DNA of 64,000 nucleotides from assembly GCA_008828725.1 (NCBI GenBank), contig MEHQ01002099.1, positions 795,963-859,962 of the forward strand, in the 5' to 3' direction. The notes under the pieces were generated by a model. It saw nothing but the letters and a program-made list of their open reading frames with translations. It ran no database searches and had not been told where the DNA came from. Origin of the DNA: Saccharina japonica (Eukaryota; Sar; Phaeophyceae; Laminariales; Laminariaceae). The position numbers and the translations under genes were made by a program. Of the stretch, positions 12,949 to 24,974 are shown piece after piece; within the stretch, counting starts at the first letter, position 1; every line of letters begins with the position of its first letter.

Positions 12949-14673
12949 TTATGCCTTCTTAGCGGCAGGCTTCTTCTTGGGGGTGGTCTTCTTGGCGGCG
13001 GGCTTCTTCTTGGGGGTGGTGGCCTTCTTGGCGGCAGGCTTCTTCGTCACGGTCTTCTTCTTAGCCGCCGCCTTCTTGGGAGTGGCGGACTTGGTGGCCT
13101 TCTTGGGGGTGGAGGCCTTCTTGGCGGCGGGCTTCTTCTTGGGGGCAGCCTTGGCCTTCTTCACCACTTTCTTCTTGGCGGCGGGCTTCTTCTTCTTCAC
13201 GATCTTCTTCACAACCTTCTTGACGATCTTCTTTTTCGGGGGGGGCTTCTTCGCCTCGGCAGAGAGCTTGTACGAGCTCTTCACCTGTCGTGTGGGAGGA
13301 AAAAAAAGGGCAAGGAATGGTATGTACGTTTTGACAAGTGAGTAATGGTTTATCCATCGAGTAAAAAACAGTAGTAGCAGTGCGACCTTCATATTTATAT
13401 AACCGTTTTTGCCAAGTCGCGGGTAGACGACCAACCATGTCAAAAACACGAAAACATGCTACGACGTAACAGGTATTTACTAATATACTCGGTACCAGGT
13501 ACGTACTAGTGTTTGATTCAGCAAGCAAGCAAGCCTGGTTTATATGTACGAGTACGAGTATGGGAGTCTACAACGATAAGTTATCAACGTCAAGCAGTGT
13601 CAACGTTAATGTTGACGTACACTATTAATAATAATAGAACAATTGCAACTTCACATTCAGAGGACAGCGAGTTGCAACTTGAAGGAGGAAGGAGGTGATA
13701 ATTAATTCGCGTATCACACGTTTCTATGCTATCGGCTGTTCTGGGCTCCACTTCGTACTGCTGTCGCTACGTACACACAGAGAGCATCATACAGCAGCAC
13801 TGAATATATGCCTCGACTTGCTACTGTTGTACGTACCAGCATCATTACGCTTGGGAACACGAGACATACAAGCACCGCACTTGCACGTCGTGCGGAACAG
13901 AGTTCAGTGGTAAGTACTTGGACGTCAGCGACGAGAATATCTACACATACTACGACACCACGACGTACTGGCTCTTTCTTCCGTTGGGAAGTCAACAGCC
14001 AAAGAAAGACATCGTGTCGAAGATATGAACCACTCCAGCTGGTACCAGAAATACGTTGAGCCATGTAGATATTTTACGTACGAATGCATCAACACGTCAC
14101 GGCACGTATATATTCTCCCTATCAAGTACCACCGATTGTTGTGGGAACAAGCGTCCCGAGACAGAGCGCCAACGAGTGCGTGATCCAAGTGATCTACGCG
14201 TACATATGATACGAGACCAGATGGGAGGGCTGCATACTCCGTAATCGTCGAAACACTCGTCCTGAACAAAATCGAGAGCCCACACCTTGATGAATTTGCC
14301 GGCCTCGGTTCCCTTCTTGAGGGCGCTGCGCATCTGGTGCGGGGTGAAGTTCAGGGTGGGGTGGCTCGAAGTGATGTGCTTCTTGATCGCCTGGATGCTG
14401 GAGCCGTTGCGCTCCTTGAGGACCTTGATGGCCTCGAAACACATCTGAGAAGCGACGAAAAGGCAAATTCATGACCGAGATTAGGTACTCCATCGAACAC
14501 GGTCACAGCAGGAGCGTCATCTCGGGACATCCAAATTCTCAACTATTTGAACTCCGGACTTCCAACAAAAAGAAACGGACAAGCTTTGGCCTTGCGAAAA
14601 TCGCACAAGAAAGCAAACACGCAAGAGGTCGCCCGGAGAAACCAACGCCACATACCTCATTGTAGGTCGGCAT
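12949..14673 (-). CDS. Linker histone H1 (three exons)
   Basis: Linker histone that binds nucleosome entry/exit DNA. Exons (- strand): 14656-14673 (six codons, MPTYNE), 14286-14444 (53 codons) and 12949-13284 (111 codons plus stop), giving 170 residues. Introns of 211 bp (14445-14655) and 1001 bp (13285-14285) both start GT and end AG, and both are phase 0. Exons 1-2 encode the globular H15 domain: EMCFEAIKVLKERNGSSIQA, helix HQMRSALKKGTEAGKFIK, then VKSSYKLS across the second junction. The rest is a basic tail of AAKK, PKKK and TPKK repeats. A frame that simply reads upstream of 13284 is intron, not protein. It is divergent from H3 with 280 bp between the ATGs. The splice model is mine, from signals and domain continuity. 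Confidence 0.9.
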
Positions 14674-15364
<691 letters not shown>

Positions 15365-15444
15365 GCATTGCTTCGCGTTCTCGAACTTATGGGCTCGAAT
15401 CATCTGGAGGTCCCTCTACCTTGAGGCTTCCCTGAACTACACCT

Positions 15445-15461
15445 GGTGTTTACTCAACACC
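15445..15461 (+). terminator. Histone 3' stem-loop of H3
   Basis: GGTGTTTACTCAACACC preceded by ACACCT and followed by ACCC, 80 nt after the H3 stop. Same sequence as at H4, H2A and H2B. Confidence 0.85.
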
Positions 15462-16259
15462 ACCCTCTTGCATGAGAAAATGTTTTAGCCCTCTTGTTGC
15501 CTCTAGTCGAGTTGATTGGTATACATGGGATCACGAGCGATTTCAAAACATGTCCTACAGCAGTAGTAGGTTGGGACATGAATATTTTTTTTGAATTCTT
15601 GTACGAATAATACTATTTTTTGTGTACACTGCTGTTGTACATGAAAGGTTTGCACTGACTATACTGCTGTACTCGTACAGAAGTACCAGTAGTATGGTTT
15701 GTCAGAGGCCAACGGGCAACGTTTGCTTGGTTTTCTGTTTGCTTTTCGTACCCAGTACGCCGACATGCGATGTATTACTTTCTCTTTTGTTGTAACACCA
15801 GCTATTAATAGATAAGAGTTCGAACATTATCTTCGTACGAGTACTCTGTATACCAGGACAGGATATTATTAGCACACGAGTCACTTCCTTGTATTATTTT
15901 TTCTTTTCGCTTTTTTCTTTTTTCTCTTGCATGCACCTGGATTGCTAGCAGGGTAGGTCTTGCCTGTAGAAAGGAAGGTTTAATGTGAAGAACACACACA
16001 CACAGGGTGTTGCGGTTGCCCATCAACGCATAAATAATGGTTCGATGTGAAAAAAGTATATTAGTACGAGTACCGGTTATGTAAGTGTGTCATACGTTAA
16101 CACCCTTAGTTTTGCGCAAGCCGGCACCTCCGGAAGGAGTGAAACTATTAACAATAATGATTTGCAGCTCTATATAGAAATAAATGTGGTGACGTATTAA
16201 TTGGTGGCGGGTACATAAGAAGCACAACTACTACTGCTGTACTGGTAGAGCAATATACG
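15462..16259. other. Intergenic, no gene recognised
   Basis: AT-rich, with repeated GTACGAGTAC-type words and a CTATTAATAG word near 15803. Nothing coding is supported. Confidence 0.45.
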
Positions 16260-17705
16260 AGTACATATTTCGAGTAGTTCATTTTGAATACCAGTCATTT
16301 CAGCTTATGGTACTCTCGGGACTCGGGAATACTCACCTTCCAGTTCTTGTTGAGTACCAGTCGTTTCAGCTCTATATTTACCCGTATCCTTGCGAGGATC
16401 CACATCCAGCTTTTGGCGCGAGCCTGGATGCGAGTAAGTGAGTATACTATTCTCTCTGGCACATCAATGCCCGGCTGTGCATTTTGCTTGCTTTTGGTGC
16501 TAGTGGTACCCGCGCGTACTCGCTTCAGCTTTTGGTACTTAGCACTCGCGAGTACTCGGTCATTTATTTAGGTACTCATGGTACTCGCAGAGTATTCTAT
16601 TTCAGGTTTATAATTGCAGCTTTTGGCACTCACTAGACTCGCGAGTACCGTAATCATGCGAAGGTTCGCACCCATCGGAGAGATAGCACCGGGGGGCGAT
16701 AAAAAACACAAGGTAGAAACATTTAATCGTGTTTTCGCACCCCCATCGGAGAGATCGCACCCCCGGGCGGTCTCTCCGACATAAATAGAAATTTGACGGC
16801 CACCGCAGCGGGTCTGTAGTAGGTAATATTATCATTTCTTTCATACTCCGATGAGATATCACCAGTGCGCCACTCCTCTCAAACGTACTTTACCAACGCG
16901 TGGTAGGTCAAGTCGTTTTAGGTAGCTTTGAGTCATTTGCGCAGCACCTTTGCCCCAGTACGGCCCGGTGTATTTCGATTCAGCAGCGCACCCATCGGAG
17001 AGATCGCACCGGGGGTGCGCCAAAATAGAAGAACGGCATGATTTAATTGTGTTTCCGCACCCCCATCGGAGAGATATGTTATAAGGATTACCCTGAGCTG
17101 GGTAATTGATCGGTCTATTACCCCTATAGCTCAGCAGGTAATATATACCCTCACAGATAGCACCGGGGTGCGATAAAAAACACAACGTAGAAACATTTAA
17201 AAACGCGATCGCACCCGGTGCGAACCTTCGCATGATTACGGTACTCAAGTTATGTTATATTTCTAATACTCCAGTCGTTTCAGCTTTTGGTACTCGTGGT
17301 ACCAGCGCGAACTCAATTAATTCCAGTTTTTTCTTTACTTACACTCGGTACTCGCGAGCACTCGGTCATTTCAACTTTTGGTACTCGTGGTCAATTGCTC
17401 GTGGTACTCGCGAGTACTCAGTAATTTTAGCTTCGGCACTCCGAGTACCTGTATTTTCAGCTTTCGGCACTCGTGAGACTCACCTGTACTCAAGTCATTT
17501 CATATGGTACTCGCGAGTACTCAGTCATTTCAGCTTTTGGCACTAGTGGTGCTCGTGAGACTCACGAGTGCGCAGTCAATTCATATGTTGGTAATCGTGC
17601 TCGCGAGTAATCAAGTCTTTTCAGCTTTTGGTACTCGTACTCGTGGGACTCGCGAGTACAGTCGTTTCAGCTTTTTTAATTTGGTACTCGTGTGTTACTC
17701 GTAGT
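16260..17705. repeat. Minisatellite with CAGCTTTTGGTACTCG units
   Basis: Degenerate units of roughly 30-45 bp built as TCATTTCAGCTTTTGGTACT, then CGTGGTACTCGCGAGTACTC. The array is interrupted by a separate 598-bp inverted-repeat element at 16646-17243. Several units keep the palindrome GTACTCGCGAGTAC. Confidence 0.75.
16646..17243. mobile_element. 598-bp inverted-repeat element inside a minisatellite
   Basis: Starts TACCGTAATCATGCGAAGGT and ends with the exact inverted complement; the perfect terminal repeat is 27 bp. Subterminal copies of CGCACCCATCGGAGAGAT occur four times, and both halves share AAAAAACACAA..GTAGAAACATTTAA. TA or a longer word within the surrounding GAGTAC could be the target duplication. 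No transposase. Minisatellite units resume on both sides, so it inserted into the array. Confidence 0.75.
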
Positions 17706-17964
17706 GAGTTGTCCAAAATGCCTTGTTCTCGCTAGGCTATTACGTACTATTACCGAGTGCCGATGTTTTTGTGTTCTTCCCATTAAAACCCCGTGATTTC
17801 TACCCGTCGACACCGATGTGGCTGCTACTCTGACTCTGACACTGGCTCTGACGACCTGTGCACTGGTCCATTGTGCGCAAAATCCCCGTTTCTCCCTCTC
17901 GTTTGTCCGACCAAGTACCTGAACCAAACCTCTCCTCCCTCCTACGTATTCGTAGATTATTTTA

Positions 17965-20619
17965 GGGCAATAACCAAAAACGGGTACACCCGCGCCGGTT
18001 TGAGTCAAAAACGGGTACATAATGGAATCGAGTCACAGTCCAAAGCACCAACATTACCACGAGCCATCAACGGGGTAGTAGATTAGCCAAAATCAAATCT
18101 GTGCCCGTTTACTGGAGGTAGCTGATAACCATGGCACACTGTGTCGGCGCCCATAACTATACCCTTAGAAAGTGTGCCGGATTGTGCTGTCCGAGGGTTT
18201 CAGGTCCGCGGTAGGGTTCGGGGGCAGTGGTCAGGTGGTGTTTAGACGCCAGAGCGTTCTGGTGGCGAGCATTGTTGTTTTACTTTGGTTTCAGCGGGGG
18301 ACGTGACCTGAAGAATACAGCCCTATATAGATACGGGCAAGAGCATGTATAATATGTGTGTGTATTCTTCAAGCATTAACACTTCCTTCTACCGGTCGAC
18401 ATGCCAGCACACCCATGTTTCCAGTCCGATTCTTCATCCTAATAAAGGCTACCGAGTTATGTGGCTAACAAAACTACGACGACACAGAGCATACTACGCC
18501 AGTGCAGTAGCTGTTGATACTGCTGTGCGAACACATTTATATAATGCTAAACAAGAGTATTTAGCGTGGATGGTTGTAGTACTGATGTATTCTGGCCATT
18601 ATGAAAGTTATCGGGTTGGAATGAGGCCTATTCCAAGCCCGTTGCTGGAGACTCTCACACCACTGAATATCACCGCTCCTGCGAGCATCGTCCTATGATG
18701 CCGCGATGGAGGGGGTAAACAACTGGGCTGCCAATGAGACATAAATACATGCTATTTCTGGGAATGCTCTGGTTGATGTATAGTATACTGATGCATTCTG
18801 CCATTATTGAAGTATTCGGGCCGTTGGAATGAGGCCTCCAGCCGTTGCTGGTTGATATCACCCTTACTTTCTGTCTGTTGTTTGAATCTTGTATTGCTGT
18901 AGCTTTTATACACCTGGACGTTGTGTGGCCTCAGTTACCATAATTCCGCCGAAGGCTGCCGCTACCTTAACGCGTCCTTGTCGTTGGGGGAAAGCTACTT
19001 ATGGTTTCGCGGTACCTCTGGCGATGTGGTACCTCGTTATAACCCATGTAGCCTCGCTTCATGATGTTCGGCATATCATATGACTCTGAAGAACCGTACG
19101 TAGCTACGTACGCCACTGTGCCTGTCAAATGGGTTGAATAGAGTTTAAAAGTTGTTGTTCGTTGTTCTTCACATTAAAAGCCGTGCGCGTCTCTCTATCC
19201 AGTCACTCCATCTAGTCCGTTACTAAATCCAAACACTTGACGCGGGTCGATTCCCGGTGGTCATCAGGCTAAGCTACCCAAAAAAGGGTTATACTTGAAA
19301 TAAACGTGGAACCGAGGGAGGCGGTCCACAAAGCGAGTCGAAAGTCAGTCAAAAAACAGATAGTCTTGGACCCTCCGCTCCCCTCTGCACGCTATGTGAA
19401 AGGCAAAAATAAAACTGAAAAGCTCAACATCACCAAATCGGGGGGTATAACGCCCCCCTGATTCTAATCTTGGTGCCCATAATACATGCCGCGGGTGTTC
19501 CGTGGCCCGGCGTTCACGCCGCGCCAGGCACACAAATCGAGTCCTCCACACCGATTATAAAACGCCAGACATGATACGGGGAAGGGAAATAGGTCGTCCG
19601 TGCTACTGATGTACCCCGCCTGCCGACCCAGTGTAAAACTGGCAAAAGGTAAAAAACAGCCGCGGAAAAAGAGCAAAAGACAAAGAGACAAGCCAAAAGC
19701 CAACAAACACTGGGCAAACAAAAAAGAACCACAGAGATAGCACAGACACGTCATACGAGGGGGGTGTGCGATGCGGGTTGTCAGACGACGGGAGGGGTAG
19801 GTGAAAAAAAACAAAAACATGAGTCAGGAGAGTCAATCGCGGCACATCATCGCGCCACTCGGTCGCCATTTCTCGCTTGTTTTCTTCCTCGCCGATTCGT
19901 CCTCCTTACCGCCACCCCTCCCCGTCCCGTCGGGTGTGGTTTTGTCGTTCGTCTATATTTTTGCTAGGCTCGGTTGTCTTCGCTGGTCGCCTCGTTTTCG
20001 GCTAAGCCTGCCTCTTCGTCCTTGCCTGCCTAGGAGATCATAAACCTCTCAGTGCCTGCAGCACTCCACATGATACCACGCCTTCCTCTGCTAATCACCT
20101 TCGTTGCTTCCGTCCAATGGAATTCGGGACTCCGAAGACGCATCTCTCGTCGTTACGTAGAGCCGTGCGTAGCCCCGAACGCCGTTTGATTCGTCCTTGC
20201 AGAGCACGTTCATGCATTCGTCTCGCCCCGGCCACCGCGCCGTGGTCCTGGGCCGCCACCCACTCGCGCGAACTCATCGTTTTTCGGGAGTCGCCCGTCT
20301 GGCTGTCTCGCGCACGCTGAATAAAGCTCGAAAGAAATGAAATGAAACAACTAAAGAGTCGGCCGCAGACGGCTTCCTTAGAGTTCAGTGGAGAGGCACA
20401 CTGTAGGCAAGTGGTTAACCAAAATAAATAACCAAAAACGGTTGAAAGCCAAGCATAATAGACATTTTCAGTTGTACCCGGGACAGTATCTCTCAAAAAT
20501 GGGTACACTATGTTTTTGGCCAATCGCGTGGCTCGCTGGGCGTGTTTTTTACTTGATTCCAGCATGTACCCGTTTTTGAGTAAAAACCGACCGGGTGTAC
20601 CCGTTTTTGGTTATTGCCC
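17965..20619. mobile_element. Mutator-like element with 9-bp TSD
   Basis: Terminal inverted repeats of about 75 bp start GGGCAATAACCAAAAACGGG and contain a second AAAAACGGGTACA word about 35 bp in. The element is bounded by ATTATTTTA at 17956-17964 and 20620-20628, a perfect 9-bp target duplication, which is the Mutator (MULE) signature. The 2655-bp interior has frames up to about 156 codons but nothing resembling a MULE transposase. A local duplication of about 90 bp (near 18575-18680 and 18770-18862) lies inside. It is probably non-autonomous, possibly carrying captured host DNA. Confidence 0.8.
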
Positions 20620-20820
20620 ATTATTTTAGTATCAATAGTGTACGTAGTCACAAGGTACGCTGGACAAGAAGGAGTACATGCCGGCGAAAACTGAAAAGAG
20701 CATAAAGCGACGCTTACACTACTCCAGTATCTAATTTGACTGCCTCAGTATACGAGTGCAATGCATAATTTGTACACGTAGAGCTGAGAGTTGGTTGAGT
20801 AGATATGCAGCCGACTATTA

Positions 20821-21298
20821 CGCGGGACCATAGTAGACACTAGTAAATAGGACCTACGGTATACACAAAAACCTATATATTACCCTATTTTTACTAAAAA
20901 TATTTGGTCCTATTAGGGCCCGTTTTAACGAAGAAGAAAAAAATTCAATTTGGATTTTTTTTAATTCAAATCCGCTTTTCATTGGTCAACACACGCACCA
21001 GCACCAAATATTAGGATCTTGGGGCATAAAAATTGGTGCTGGTGCGTGTGTTGGCCAATGAAAAGCGAATTTTTATTTTTATTTTTCCAAATTGAATTTA
21101 TTTTATACTCGTTAATTCGGGGCCTTAAATAGGACCTACGGTAGAGACAAAAACCTCTATATTCCCCTATTTTTACTAACAATATTTGGTCCTACTAAAT
21201 AGTAAATAGGACCTACGGTTCACACAAAAACCTATACATTCCCCTATTTTTACTAACAATATTTGGGCCTATTTACTAGTGTTTACTATGCTCCCCCG
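20821..21298. mobile_element. Composite CGGGGG-family MITE with TA flanks
   Basis: Outer ends CGCGGGACCATAGTAGACAC and its inverted partner, flanked by TA. Inside, the AATAGGACCTACGG segment and its partner TTTGGTCCTA occur three times, so this looks like copies inserted or duplicated in one another. A Tourist-like MITE (20916-21124) interrupts the first. Confidence 0.7.
20916..21124. mobile_element. Tourist-like (PIF/Harbinger) MITE with TTA duplication
   Basis: Starts GGGCCCGTTTTAACGA, ends with the complement of GGCCCCGAATTAACGA, and is flanked by TTA (20913-20915, 21125-21127). The arms carry a long inverted repeat around CACACGCACCAGCACCAA. GGGCC ends with a 3-bp TTA duplication are the PIF/Harbinger pattern. 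It is nested in the CGGGGG MITE. Confidence 0.75.
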
Positions 21299-21354
21299 TA
21301 ATAGTTATTAGTTGACATTAGTCGCCTCCTCCTCCCACGCCCTCCATCGCTCCA

Positions 21355-21437
21355 TACCACTCTGTCCCGAAGTATAAGAACATTTTGTACATTACTATTC
21401 AATAAAAAAGGTGCTTATATTTCGGGACAGAGTGGTA
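21355..21437. mobile_element. Stowaway-like MITE
   Basis: 83 bp between TA dinucleotides (included). The arms are the inverted repeat CTCTGTCCCGAARTATAAG. Relatives are at 29739-29814 and 58094-58169. TA target and the TCTGTCCCGAA end recall Stowaway elements of the Tc1/mariner superfamily. Confidence 0.75.
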
Positions 21438-21439
21438 CT

Positions 21440-22010
21440 GTTTATTTTCCCGCCTCTGGCTCGAACAGCGACCAGTGCACCCAGTAACTGCCCATACGAC
21501 TACGGCCATGCCTGAATATGAAGTACCTCCCCGCGCTAACGGGACAAGATAGGCAAAAAAAAACTTCGTAATTTGTGAAAAACAGCGTAATGAGCGTCCA
21601 ACTATTGAGGTGTCTCGGCTAGGAGTAAGAACGGTGCTCCGTCCCGAAAGGGGTGCTTGATCAATGGTCAAATGGCTACGTAAGGCAAGCAACAAATGAG
21701 TACCCCCCCCCGCGCGCGCTACGGTGCTCCGTCTGGAAAGGGATGCGTCGCCAATGGTCAACTACCGAGGCAAGCAACCAACGATTATACCGCCCCCCAC
21801 CCCGGTTGGTGAAAACCCAACGTGCTCCGTCCCGGCATTGTAGGGATGCGGGGAGTCTATGGTCATACGACTACGGCCGTGCACGACATGAGTACCCCGC
21901 ACCCCCCCCCCCCCCCCCCCCCCCCCCTTGCTCCGTCTCGAAAGTGATGCGTGGTCAATGGTCAAATGACTAAGGCAAGCAACAAATGAGTACGCCCCCC
22001 CCACTCCGGT
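21440..22010. repeat. Cluster of poly(C)-ended modules
   Basis: About five modules in direct orientation (about 21485-21530, 21632-21712, 21721-21805, 21826-21925, 21929-22005), alternating the two module types and each ending in a C run, one of more than 20. Just downstream, 22025-22115, is a two-copy repeat of TGTGTCCCCTG..ATCCTGAGCGT. Confidence 0.7.
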
Positions 22011-22412
22011 TTCGCTCCGCAGCACCGCCCTGTGTCCTGTGTGTTCCCTGGATCCTGAGCGTATACTCGTGTGTCCTGTGTGTCCCCTGCATCCTGAGCG
22101 TGATCCTGATGATCCGACGTATTCCGTGTGCGCGTTTCGTTCCTCTCCTCTTTCACACAGCCGGCGCCACCCATACAGAGAACGATACTGCTGTACGAAA
22201 GACGAGAGCCCTTTCTTTGTCGAGATAATAAAAAAATGACAATACATATAAAACGTAGGAGTAAACCCTCCAAGAAGCATGCCCTGCCACGCTTGCCACC
22301 CCCGTTCGTTGTCTTTTGCGAAACGTTTCGGAAACCGTTTAAGAAAACATCGGGGGCCGCGTAGCAGCAACAGGTAGGTGGTACTCGTAGAGAACAGGAA
22401 CAGGTATCATAT

Positions 22413-22565
22413 ATCGAAGTATTACACTCAGCTAGCAAAGATGAGCTTCGACGAAATCCTCGAGCTCACAGCTGTTGTTTTTTCATTTTTTAAATATATA
22501 TTCATCCCTCCTACGACGAAATCCTCGAGCTCACAGCTGTTGTTTTTTAATTTTTTAAATATACG
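22413..22565 (+). repeat. MSFDEIL module, copies 2 and 3
   Basis: 22413-22481 repeats 513-581 nearly base for base. Its 3' part is duplicated again at about 22515-22565, 66 bp further on. The ATG at 22441 opens MSFDEILELTAVVFSFF. The duplicated part keeps the ACGACGAAATCCTCGAGCTC core. Confidence 0.65.
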
Positions 22566-24015
22566 TACAATATCATCATATGTAGAATATGAGCGAATGG
22601 GATCGATCGTCATCCACAGCCTTTGGGAGTTTTGTTTTTCAAGTTTTCTGAAAAGTGACGTCATGACCCTGAATATTCACTCACTTTAAGTATGCTTCAC
22701 CAGGGATTTTTCACCAATCAGTTTGTTTGTTTGTTTTTCCGTTGGAAAAAAATGGCCAATATTCGGTGCGACGAGCGCTCGTCCAATCAACTTTCACTAT
22801 CTCACCACCCTTAGCTTTCACCGTCTTCTATCTCCGAGAACACCCCCCTATCACAATCAGCATCAACGGTCCTGTGGTGTCCATTAGCTGCCACAACGGT
22901 CCTGGTGTCCAGTTGTCCATTTGCTGCCACAACCCTGCGATAGCTCCCGCCGCCAACGTGTACGATATGTATGAGATGTGTCCTCTTTACGCCTTGTTCA
23001 GGTTCAGTCTTCGTGGTCCCCAAAGGCAACGGGAACCCTGCCCGGATCTATCTTATGATAGGTACCAAGTTTTCTACGAGTACTACCTTTTTACTTTTTA
23101 CCAATAGACAACGACAACCGACAACCCTGCTTACATACGATAGCCATACAAACTTACTGCCACCAGACTATGTACCTGCTGTGGACGTCTACCTGAAATA
23201 TTCGAGTCGAGGGGGGAGCCGGAGGCGGTACATAGAGGGGGGGGTACGATGGCAACGAGGGTGATGCTGAGCACGCAATAAAAAACGCAGTGACGCATGT
23301 TTTCTGCCCGCCGCTTTCCTATTGGTCAATTTGAGGGTAGTTCCTGCCCGCAGCTTTCCTATTGGTCGATTTGAGGCTAACTATTTTGGTTGGTTTGAGG
23401 GTAATTCCTGCCTCAGTTTTAGCATGTAACACCCGATTTTCCTAATTGAGAATTGCCTTTCCGATGAGAATGGGACTTTTCCTTTGGGCACACAAAAAAA
23501 ACGCCCAACATTTGTTTGCCGTGAAATGTGTCAAACGGTTTGAAAGAAAGTTGCGATTGGTGGGAAATCCCTGACATTTCGTGCCCGTAGTCAATGGCTC
23601 GGAGGTACGTCCGAGCGACAGCACATACATATAAATAGCACGATAGCCTAACATCACTGAAAGGACGGAAGGTCGAAACACTGCGCCGGCGGGTTGCGAC
23701 GTGCCGAAGATACGTAGAGAGGGGGTGTGGGGGGAGGAATTGACACGGGGGAGGGGAGGATGGGGGTACGATTCAACATGGAATACGCAAGTTCGACTGG
23801 AGAGCAGTGTGGGAAGAGGGCGGGGGGCGGTGCTTAGAAGAACCAAGACCGTTGGGGGTGAGGACATGGCAGGGGGGAGGGGGGGTTGATAACACGATTC
23901 ATTATGGAAGACGCAAGTTCGACTGGATAGCAGAAGGAAGAGGCGGAGGGTAGTGTGTAGACCAATACAAATCGTTGTTTTTCGTTATTTTTGAAGGGGG
24001 GACGGGGGACGGGGA
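22566..24015. other. Intergenic with short tandem repeats
   Basis: No supported gene. 23303-23410 repeats TTCCTATTGGTCRATTTGAG twice with a third degenerate copy, each with a reversed CCAAT. The same words appear inverted at 63820-63855. 23756-23960 holds two copies, about 120 bp apart, of a segment containing CGCAAGTTCGACTGGA. Confidence 0.5.
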
Positions 24016-24848
24016 GTGTGATTGGGGGGGAGGCCGCTGCTATCGAACCGAAAAAAGTGGCGGAATGGGCGTTGAAACAGAAGAAGGTGCAGTACGCGGC
24101 AGTACTGTACTCCAGAAGTTGAAATATACTACATTTAAGGCTCATTTTTTGCACACAAAACATCGTTTTTTTTAATAATAATGAAACCTTTAATATTAAT
24201 AGTAGTGTATATGTGCGGACGGTAGTCCTGGGTTTAAAAACTCATCCCGCTCTTAAAAAAGCGTTGCTCTGTAAATGGGATCCCAGCCGAGACGCCAAAT
24301 GTGGGACGGTTGTCCCGTAGCAGGTTATATATTTTTTCGTGTTTGGTGTATGGTGTGGGAGACTCACCGAGGTAATCTCAAGATTATAGTGATAGTGAGG
24401 CGGTACGGTCTACGAGATAGGACCTGGTATCCACATATATATACTGAAACTAAAAATATTACCTGGTATATAACACGCCCTGCCCCACCTAAGATTTCAG
24501 AATTCGAGCCTATCATAGCGCGATGGGATTTTGATACGTTCTATATGTCGCATACCGTATTTGAGTATTTGAGTCGGAGGTAACAACGACTTGGTTACTA
24601 CAGCAGTAGTTACTATGCATACCGGCAACAGCACGAAAAGGACGCCGCCTGCGGGAGAGGTTGATACATTTGAGTAGTTCGTATCATGGCGGAGTGGCCG
24701 GCGAGTAGAGGGGCAAGCAATCGTACGGGAGAGGTGTCAGTTGCCAGTGTCGGCAGGGAAGCTGAATGACGAATCACGCGATTATTGGTGACCCGGCCCC
24801 TGCGATTCTCCTTGCCGGGGTTTCTGGCTTTGACAAGGCGCATATTTG
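24016..24848 (+). repeat. Segment S (direct copy of 47121-47926)
   Basis: Matches 47121-47926 in the same orientation with a few substitutions and small indels. It ends in CATATTTG (24841-24848), after which this copy carries a hAT-like element while the other copy runs straight on into the repeat arm. No gene recognised in it. Confidence 0.85.
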
Positions 24849-24974
24849 CAGGGCTGCTCGCGGATCAGGTCAAACCTCACGGGTCAGGTCGGGTCGGGTC
24901 GGGTCGGGTCAGCTGACCTGACCCGACCCTCGAGAATTTTGAGATATCGGGTTATGACCCGACCCGACCCGCGT
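24849..24974 (+). mobile_element. hAT GGGTC-family element, left half only
   Basis: Begins CAGGGCTGCTCGCGGATCAG and follows the left end of the 10467-10750 element for about 126 bp, then breaks off in mid-array into segment D. Its 8-bp flank CATATTTG matches, inverted, the flank of the right half at 45694-45701. Confidence 0.75.

Noticed and set aside
13285-13449. Continuous - strand frame reading from MFLTWLVV into the H1 tail
   Set aside because: It crosses an AG acceptor at 13285-13287. The globular domain is upstream in another exon, so this part is intron.
17119-17140. TATAGCTCAGCAGGTA looks like a tRNA A box
   Set aside because: No acceptor stem, anticodon arm or T arm can be placed. 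It is half of an internal inverted repeat of the 16646-17243 element.
19240-19265. GGGTCGATTCCCGG resembles a tRNA T arm / B box
   Set aside because: No matching acceptor or D arm upstream at tRNA distance; isolated resemblance.
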